Below, piece by piece: positions 7,950-11,537 of a stretch of DNA of 11,537 bases. The stretch comes from Puniceicoccales bacterium (GTDB lineage: Bacteria > Verrucomicrobiota > Verrucomicrobiia > Opitutales > UBA953). The stretch is from NCBI GenBank assembly GCA_031289285.1, contig JAITPT010000323.1, forward strand, positions 1 to 11,537, given 5' to 3'. Both the position numbers and the translations under genes were made by a program. The notes beneath the pieces are model-generated. The model ran no database searches. It saw only the letters and a program-made list of their open reading frames with translations, and had not been told where the DNA came from. Numbering within the stretch: position 1 is the stretch's first letter; every line of letters begins with the position of its first letter.

Positions 7950-8036
7950 AAGAAATTGAAGAGGCACATGGGTAACAATTCGCACGCGCTTGGCAAGCAG
8001 TTTTTTCAAAAAAATCCGATAGAGAAATCAGACAGA

Positions 8037-8053
8037 AATCAGACTGTCTAATT
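8037..8053. promoter_or_regulatory. Operator-like 17-bp palindrome, copy 1 (one mismatch)
   Basis: AATCAGACTGTCTAATT, one base away from the perfect palindrome AATTAGAC-T-GTCTAATT of copies 2 and 3. It overlaps the second AGAAATCAGAC direct repeat and is the copy nearest to rpsR, about 90 bases upstream of its start. The size and symmetry fit a dimeric repressor site, but no regulator gene is next to it, so this is an inference. Confidence 0.4.
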
Positions 8054-8139
8054 ATTTGACGGAAAAAGTCCTCCTCTTCTTCCCTGCCCCAGTTTTCGTT
8101 TAGCATGGGCAAAGTGCTTGTGGTGCCCGCGCCGAACTC

Positions 8140-8235
8140 TTGACCCTGCCGTGCCATCATGCGCATCCGCGCATTCCCTGCCTCGCCACCAGCGCATAGC
8201 AATAGAAAAATTAGACTGTCTAATTATTTCGGCGG
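8140..8235 (+). repeat. Direct repeat unit, copy 1 (~96 bp)
   Basis: From about GCCATCATGCGCATCC at 8153 to TAATTATTTCGGCGG at 8235, this is almost base-for-base the same as 8321-8403, with weaker similarity starting about 13 bases earlier. The repeat period is 168 bp. The unit ends in the 17-bp palindrome. The 72 bases between this unit and the next (8236-8307) are not clearly repeated. Confidence 0.9.
8209..8225. promoter_or_regulatory. Operator-like 17-bp palindrome, copy 2 (perfect)
   Basis: AATTAGACTGTCTAATT, a perfect inverted repeat of 8-base arms around a central T, at the right end of direct repeat copy 1 and followed by ATTTCGGCGG. Confidence 0.45.
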
Positions 8236-8307
8236 ACGGGGCGATCATTTGAAAAATGCAATGCTCAGTCGCACAATTGCATGATTGGGCATGTAGAGCA
8301 TCAGTGC

Positions 8308-8403
8308 TGAACCCCGCAGCGCCATCATGCGCATCCACGCATTCCCTGCCCCGCCACCAGCGCATAGCAATAGAAAAATTAGACTGTCTAATTATTTCGG
8401 CGG
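8308..8403 (+). repeat. Direct repeat unit, copy 2 (~96 bp)
   Basis: Near-identical to 8140-8235 (GCCATCATGCGCATCC at 8321, palindrome at 8377, end TAATTATTTCGGCGG at 8403). It runs directly into the TTTAA that borders the MITE-like element. Confidence 0.9.
8377..8393. promoter_or_regulatory. Operator-like 17-bp palindrome, copy 3 (perfect)
   Basis: AATTAGACTGTCTAATT, identical to copy 2 and exactly 168 bp from it, at the end of direct repeat copy 2. The following TAATTATTT(C)GGCGG motif recurs once more, without the left palindrome arm, at 8573-8586 beyond the MITE-like element. Confidence 0.45.
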
Positions 8404-8408
8404 TTTAA

Positions 8409-8570
8409 CCTAAAAACAGCAGTTAATGCGGGCGGTTTTGCACAATCTTTTGGCAGTCTGCGGCTTGCGATTTCCGCTCCACGCACCGCAAGGTGCGCGT
8501 CGGGAAAGCGCAAACCGCAGCCGCCTCAAAATCTTGCGCAAACCCTTCCCGCTGAACTGCCGTTCTTAGG
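8409..8570 (-). mobile_element. 162-bp MITE-like palindromic element, copy A, with TTTAA target duplication
   Basis: The ends are imperfect inverted repeats, CCTAAAAACAGCAGTT (8409-) and, on the other strand from 8570, CCTAAGAACGGCAGTT. The whole element folds back on itself: 8458-8475 pairs with 8503-8520 at nearly every base, around the tip hairpin CGCACC-GCAA-GGTGCG (8482-8497). TTTAA stands directly on both sides (8404-8408 and 8571-8575), as expected of a 5-bp target-site duplication. Removing the element and one TTTAA restores a TTTAATTATTTGGCGG motif that matches the ends of the neighbouring repeats. It has no coding capacity, so any movement would depend on a transposase elsewhere. 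An alternative is a stable structural RNA or processing hairpin that is repeated in the genome. Confidence 0.75.
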
Positions 8571-8787
8571 TTTAATTATTTGGCGGAATTTTCCGCATGT
8601 GCGACTTTTCGCGAGAACATACATGCTTGGCATTTGTTTTGAGGAAAGTGAAAGAAAAAACGTAACAAAAAGTATTTTCCGCTGTTTTTAGGATTAACAA
8701 CCTAAGACATGCACGCATATTCTCACTTCTCTTTTCCCGTAACATGCGGGGGACCCGCCACAGCAACAGAGAAACACAACCCGCCCG
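8571..8787 (+). other. Leader region of the metzincin gene with small hairpins and a stray element end
   Basis: This AT-richer stretch holds several short inverted repeats: GCGGAA-TT-TTCCGC (8583-8596); GCATGT (8595-8600) with ACATGC (8621-8626) enclosing GCGA-CTTT-TCGC (8601-8612); and GCGGG-GGA-CCCGC (8746-8758) just before the gene. At 8680-8692 CCGCTGTTTTTAGG-type sequence matches the end of the 162-bp element, and the 16 bases GCTGTTTTTAGGATTA are identical to the right border of copy B. TTAGG (8688-8692) and CCTAA (8701-8705) form a small back-to-back inverted repeat. It may be a remnant of an element; no gene is seen. Confidence 0.45.
8694..8723 (+). promoter_or_regulatory. Possible sigma70-type promoter for the metzincin gene
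   Basis: TTAACA (8694-8699) and TATTCT (8718-8723) are separated by 18 bases and lie about 65 bases before the first possible start codon. The match to TTGACA/TATAAT is only fair, and the boxes overlap the stray element end, so the call is tentative. Confidence 0.25.
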
Positions 8788-10485
8788 ATGCGGCACACGA
8801 CACTCGCCTCTGGCAGCCGTCTTGAAGTGAAGAGCAAAACACCCGTTGAGCAAACCAATCTGAAACTAATGAAAAAGCACACACATCCGAAAACACACCG
8901 TCCCCGACGCGGGGCGAGCGATTCGTCCGGTGGCACTCCGCCAACGCCGACGGGTGCGCCCCAAATCGGGGGCTTGCAAGAGCTGGCACCATCGCTGCTC
9001 GTCGGTGTTGGAAAAATCGCGCCGCCATTGACAATTGGGAAAAAGTCGCCTGCCGCCGCGTGGCAATCCGCGCCGGCGGCGTTTGCCGCGCCGCCCGCAG
9101 GAACACCCAGCGGCGGAGTCTCCGCACCGCAAATCCCACTGCGTTTCGGCGTGTCAACCCCGCCACGCACTCCTGCCATTTCCGCCCCGTCCACCGTGCC
9201 AGTCCTGCCCGCACACTCCCCCGCCGCACCTGCGTATTTTGCCAAACCGCAGCCCGCGCCTGTTGTCCTCGGCAATGCCGGCGGTATCCTCCCCGCAGCG
9301 TTACCACCTGCGTCTCCCGCCGACTCCGGCGGCACGTCTCCGCCCGAACCGCCGCGCCGCCGTCGTTTCTTTTTTATGCGCCGCCGTCCTGCCGGTGCTG
9401 CGTCGCGTCGCCGCATCGTTATTTTGGAGGAAGACAACCACGGCCTACTGATTTTTTGCCTGCTGCTGCTCATCATGGGCGGCGCGTTTGCGGCTTGGTA
9501 TTTTCTTTTCAAAGAAGACGAGCCGCTGATTGCCAACACGCCTGCGACGGTCGAGGTCGCCACTCCTGTCGAGGAGGAAAAAGACGTTCCCCTCCCCCCG
9601 ATTACCGACCCTCCCGAGACGGACGACACGCCGCGTTTTTATGACCACGGTGCGACTCTCGAAATACCGGGCGTCTGCGAGCCAGAGGAAAAAATGCCGC
9701 CGTCGCCACCACCGCCGCCGCCACCCCGAAGAAAACCGGACGGACCGCCGAAGCCGATAAAACTTATCCGCAAAACAGTTGACCACGTTACCAGCAACCA
9801 CGGCGACGTGCCACTCGCACGCACAGTGGACACAATGGTCGTTTATACCACCGAATTACTGGGCCGCTTTGGTGGAAATCACCGCGCCATGCTCGCCCAT
9901 ATAGACAGTGTAATAGACTACACCAACAGACGCTACGCCGAACGCAAGGTCCGCTCCCGCCTGCGCCTTGTCGGTCTCATTGAGTCAACTTGGCAAGGAC
10001 CCGCCGAAAATGCGGTCAAAATAGGACTCGGGACATTGATGAGCAACCGAGTGCCCATTCACCGCTACTCCGTTCATAAACTTCGCTCACAAGTCGGTGC
10101 CGACACGGTGACGTTCATTTTCCGTTTCGGCAAACGTGGCGGTGGCGGTCTCGCCTCCGTCATGGGTTCGTGGGCGGCGATGGACTACCCAGTCGGCGCG
10201 ATTTATTCGCACGAAATGCGCCACAACGCTGGCTGGAACCACGGCGACAAAGGCAACTGGACAATGATTGACCGCAATGCGCCTAAGATGGCGAGCTGGC
10301 AACCACGCCGCATGAACACCAATCGTCTCTTTGTGCAATACATGGGCACAGGCGACGAGTTTGACGTGTCACCGGAGGAAAAAGAAGCGCAGATCAAAGC
10401 AGAAAAAGCGAGGTCAGAGGCCGCCAAGGAAGCCGCCAAGGAGGCAATCAAGGCCGCCAGAGCCCGCAATAGCACAAACAAATAA
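8788..10485 (+). CDS. Single-pass membrane protein with metzincin-type (reprolysin-like) zinc protease domain
   Basis: A 565-residue protein. Residues 1-217 are a low-complexity Pro/Ala/Ser-rich region ending in basic clusters (RRRRFFFMRRR, 190-200). One membrane helix (about 218-242, LLIFCLLLLIMGGAFAAW) follows; the positive charges before it place the N terminus in the cytoplasm and the C-terminal part outside. Next come an acidic/proline linker with a polyproline run (304-313) and a metalloprotease domain from about 345: TMVVYTTELLGRFGG, then the zinc motif HEMRHNAGWNH (475-485: His475, Glu476, His479, Gly482, His485) and a plausible Met-turn Met493 in WTMID. The HExxHxxGxxH arrangement defines metzincins, and the VVYT start resembles reprolysin-type domains. 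The tail (529-561) is a charged Lys/Glu/Ala helix. The natural substrate is unknown. The start may instead be the ATG at 8869 (residue 28, MKKHTH). It and the next gene lie between inverted copies A and B. Confidence 0.8.
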   Translation: MRHTTLASGSRLEVKSKTPVEQTNLKLMKKHTHPKTHRPRRGASDSSGGTPPTPTGAPQIGGLQELAPSLLVGVGKIAPPLTIGKKSPAAAWQSAPAAFAAPPAGTPSGGVSAPQIPLRFGVSTPPRTPAISAPSTVPVLPAHSPAAPAYFAKPQPAPVVLGNAGGILPAALPPASPADSGGTSPPEPPRRRRFFFMRRRPAGAASRRRIVILEEDNHGLLIFCLLLLIMGGAFAAWYFLFKEDEPLIANTPATVEVATPVEEEKDVPLPPITDPPETDDTPRFYDHGATLEIPGVCEPEEKMPPSPPPPPPPRRKPDGPPKPIKLIRKTVDHVTSNHGDVPLARTVDTMVVYTTELLGRFGGNHRAMLAHIDSVIDYTNRRYAERKVRSRLRLVGLIESTWQGPAENAVKIGLGTLMSNRVPIHRYSVHKLRSQVGADTVTFIFRFGKRGGGGLASVMGSWAAMDYPVGAIYSHEMRHNAGWNHGDKGNWTMIDRNAPKMASWQPRRMNTNRLFVQYMGTGDEFDVSPEEKEAQIKAEKARSEAAKEAAKEAIKAARARNSTNK

Positions 10486-10512
10486 TCCTGTCCGTCCTGT
10501 CCATCCTGTCTT
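10486..10512 (+). repeat. 9-bp TCCTGTCC tandem repeat after the metzincin gene
   Basis: TCCTGTCCG, TCCTGTCCA and TCCTGTCTT follow each other immediately after the stop codon. The unit resembles the GTCCATTCC array between gatC and gatA. The rest of the gap to the next gene is A/C-rich (ACCAAACC repeated at about 10537-10557) with no Shine-Dalgarno motif or hairpin terminator. Confidence 0.8.
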
Positions 10513-10574
10513 AAAAATAAACTTTTCCGCTTCTAACCAAACCAGACCAAACCAAACCACTACCACTATTCCGT

Positions 10575-10943
10575 ATGCAACCTAAAGCATTCGTTACCAC
10601 TCTTGCCCTGTCTTTGCTGGGTTTTTCCGTGTCAAATACTCTGGCACCTCTCTTGCTCGGAAAAAACCTCGCCCTCTCCGGCATTCTCTCATTCGTTATC
10701 AATCTTGTTCTGGCCGTCTTCATGATCCGTGGCGCGAACTGGGCACGTTGGGTGACTCTCATGCGCCTTATCGTTGGCATCATTTTCGGTTTCGCTCAGT
10801 GGCTTGCTATCGGCAGGAGCGAACTTGATTTTTTCTCCCTGTTGTTGGTCTGTGTCCGTTCGGGCGCGGAAACTCTCTTTTTCATTTATCTCGCAGGGAA
10901 CCTCCTTTTTTCTAAACGCGTGAACGAACATTTTGGAACTTAA
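10575..10943 (+). CDS. Small four-helix integral membrane protein, function unknown
   Basis: A 122-residue hydrophobic protein that I do not recognise. Four membrane segments can be drawn: about 6-28, 32-51, 58-80 and 85-112, joined by short loops with charged residues (IRGANWARW at 51-59, GRSELD at 80-85) and a short hydrophilic tail (SKRVNEHFGT). The continuous open frame, consistent hydrophobic periodicity and positive charge in the loops support a real gene. It begins 89 bp after the metzincin gene on the same strand and may be cotranscribed, so a functional link is possible but unproven. Its base composition is visibly less GC-rich than the housekeeping genes, which may mean foreign origin or only hydrophobic codon bias. 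Confidence 0.65.
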   Translation: MQPKAFVTTLALSLLGFSVSNTLAPLLLGKNLALSGILSFVINLVLAVFMIRGANWARWVTLMRLIVGIIFGFAQWLAIGRSELDFFSLLLVCVRSGAETLFFIYLAGNLLFSKRVNEHFGT

Positions 10944-11210
10944 ACTCCAACGTTCCTTTGTGTCTTTTGCTGGTCAGCGGGCCGTTGACCGCAGATAGCA
11001 CAGATGGCGTAGATATGAAAACGCAGAGAAAGAACTGGCGAGGGGGGGGGAGAAGGAAGGAGTCTTAACCACAAAGGGCACAAAGGGTGACACAAGGGGC
11101 ACAAAGTTTTTTTGGATTTGGAACCCGAATTCCGCTTTTGAGGCTGGCATGTCTTGCGCAATCTTTGGGGCATCTGAGCATTGTGCCTTTCCCAGAAATA
11201 ACTCTGTTAT
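10944..11210. other. Intergenic region with CACAAAG-type and GCAGAT-type degenerate repeats
   Basis: No gene is supported. CACAAAGGG occurs at 11070-11078 and 11079-11087, then CACAAGGGG at 11091 and CACAAAG at 11100. CCGCAGATAGCACAGATGG lies at 10989-11007. These phrases resemble degenerate intergenic repeats that recur in many environmental bacterial genomes, including Verrucomicrobiota and Planctomycetes. A run of nine G residues is at 11042-11050. A weak inverted repeat (GGAAC 10935-10939 / GTTCC 10952-10956, followed by T-rich sequence) overlaps the end of the membrane-protein gene and is not a convincing terminator. Confidence 0.5.
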
Positions 11211-11372
11211 CCTAAGAACGGCAGTTCAGCGGAAAGGGTTTGCGCAAGATTTTGAGGCGGATGCGGTTTGCGCTTTCCCGACGCGCACCTTGTGGTGCGT
11301 GGAGCAAAAAGCGCAAGCCGCAGACGGCCAAAAGATTGCCCAAAACCGCCCGCATTAACTGCTGTTTTTAGG
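11211..11372 (+). mobile_element. 162-bp MITE-like palindromic element, copy B (inverted relative to copy A)
   Basis: Reverse-complementing this stretch and aligning it by hand to 8409-8570 gives 153 identical of 162 positions with no gap. It has the same terminal inverted repeats (CCTAAGAACGGCAGTT at the left, AACTGCTGTTTTTAGG at the right) and the tip hairpin CGCACC-TTGT-GGTGCG (11284-11299). Flanks are GTTAT on the left and ATTAT on the right, a four-of-five match to a 5-bp duplication. It lies in non-coding sequence, about 270 bp after the membrane-protein gene. Confidence 0.75.
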
Positions 11373-11537
11373 ATTATTCCTTCGGAAAGACCCAAAGTGC
11401 ATCTGTTTCAAAATGTTGCGCAATTCGTGAATGATAATGCGAATAATAAAGTGCCAGTCCCTTTTTTACTTGCAGGTCATTCCGGCAGGGTTTTCCCGTT
11501 GCGAACCTCACTCACAGCTTGCCTTGCGCATGTCTCA
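11373..11537. other. Right-edge sequence, no gene seen
   Basis: The last 165 bases contain no supported coding region. An AT-rich patch (GAATGATAATGCGAATAATA, about 11428-11447) could belong to a promoter or a Fur-like site for a gene beyond the window, but it does not match either well enough to call. Confidence 0.3.

Larger units (their letters stand above)
7950..8408. other. Non-coding repeat region upstream of rpsR
   Basis: No gene is supported here. The region holds an 11-bp direct repeat (AGAAATCAGAC at 8023-8033 and 8034-8044), three 17-bp palindromes and two copies of a ~96-bp direct repeat. A clear promoter for rpsR was not found. Open frames on the minus strand run through the repeats, but their repeated peptide follows only from the repeated DNA. 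Confidence 0.6.

Noticed and set aside
7834..8202. Minus-strand open frame of 122 codons overlapping rpsR
   Set aside because: It overlaps the confidently identified bS18 gene in another frame and is built partly from the repeat region.
8048..8365. Minus-strand open frame of 105 codons with a repeated MRWWRGREC...DAHDG peptide
   Set aside because: The peptide repeats because the DNA repeats with a period (168 bp) divisible by three. The frame crosses the palindromes, and the non-repeated part shows no protein-like features.
8037..8393. CRISPR-like array upstream of rpsR
   Set aside because: Only three palindromes with about 150 bases between them, and those spacers are themselves partly repeated; spacing and layout do not fit CRISPR.
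8694..9629. 311-codon minus-strand open frame opposite the first half of the metzincin gene
   Set aside because: Low-complexity Gly/Ala/Ser-rich shadow of the proline-rich region; the plus frame has the membrane helix and zinc motif.
11149..11358. 69-codon plus-strand open frame
   Set aside because: It lies mostly inside palindromic element copy B and has no protein-like character; elements of this kind are non-coding.
11428..11447. Fur box near the right edge
   Set aside because: GATAATGCGAATAATA shares a few bases with the Fur consensus but lacks inverted symmetry, and no gene downstream is visible.

Overview
The window is GC-rich chromosomal DNA of a free-living-type bacterium. Several things fit a member of the Verrucomicrobiota (Opitutales-like): an indirect Asn/Gln-tRNA amidation system (gatC, gatA), a large membrane-anchored DUF4340 protein, short GTCC-type and CACAAAG-type intergenic repeats, and no clear Shine-Dalgarno sequence before any of the eight genes. 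This placement is an inference from gene content and style, not from a marker phylogeny.

Layout. Positions 1-145 hold most of a diverged copy of a palindromic repeat that is cut by the left edge. Positions 194-3464 (minus strand) hold a two-gene unit: a long DUF4340 protein followed 40 bp later by an AmgK-like small-molecule kinase. A divergent intergenic region (3465-3693) separates it from a plus-strand housekeeping run: gatC, gatA (Asp/Glu-tRNA amidotransferase subunits) and birA (biotin-protein ligase with a DNA-binding domain). birA converges, with no intergenic base, on a minus-strand pair rpsR (ribosomal protein bS18) then sua5/tsaC (threonylcarbamoyl-AMP synthase). Four of these five genes serve translation.

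From about 7950 to the right end the character changes to an accessory, repeat-rich region. Upstream of rpsR lie three copies of a 17-bp palindrome spaced 168-172 bp apart, two of them inside a ~96-bp direct repeat. Next comes a 162-bp MITE-like palindromic element (8409-8570) with TTTAA on both sides. A second 162-bp copy, 153/162 identical by hand alignment and in inverted orientation, lies at 11211-11372. Between the two copies sit two genes: a 565-residue single-pass membrane protein ending in a metzincin-type zinc protease domain (HEMRHNAGWNH plus a later Met), and a 122-residue four-helix membrane protein of unknown function.

The strongest candidates for something undescribed are the palindromic repeat family (three copies here, insertion footprint visible in one), the evenly spaced operator-like palindromes next to rpsR, and the inverted element pair around the membrane metzincin and its small membrane-protein neighbour. 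Whether the pair ever moved as a unit cannot be told from this window.
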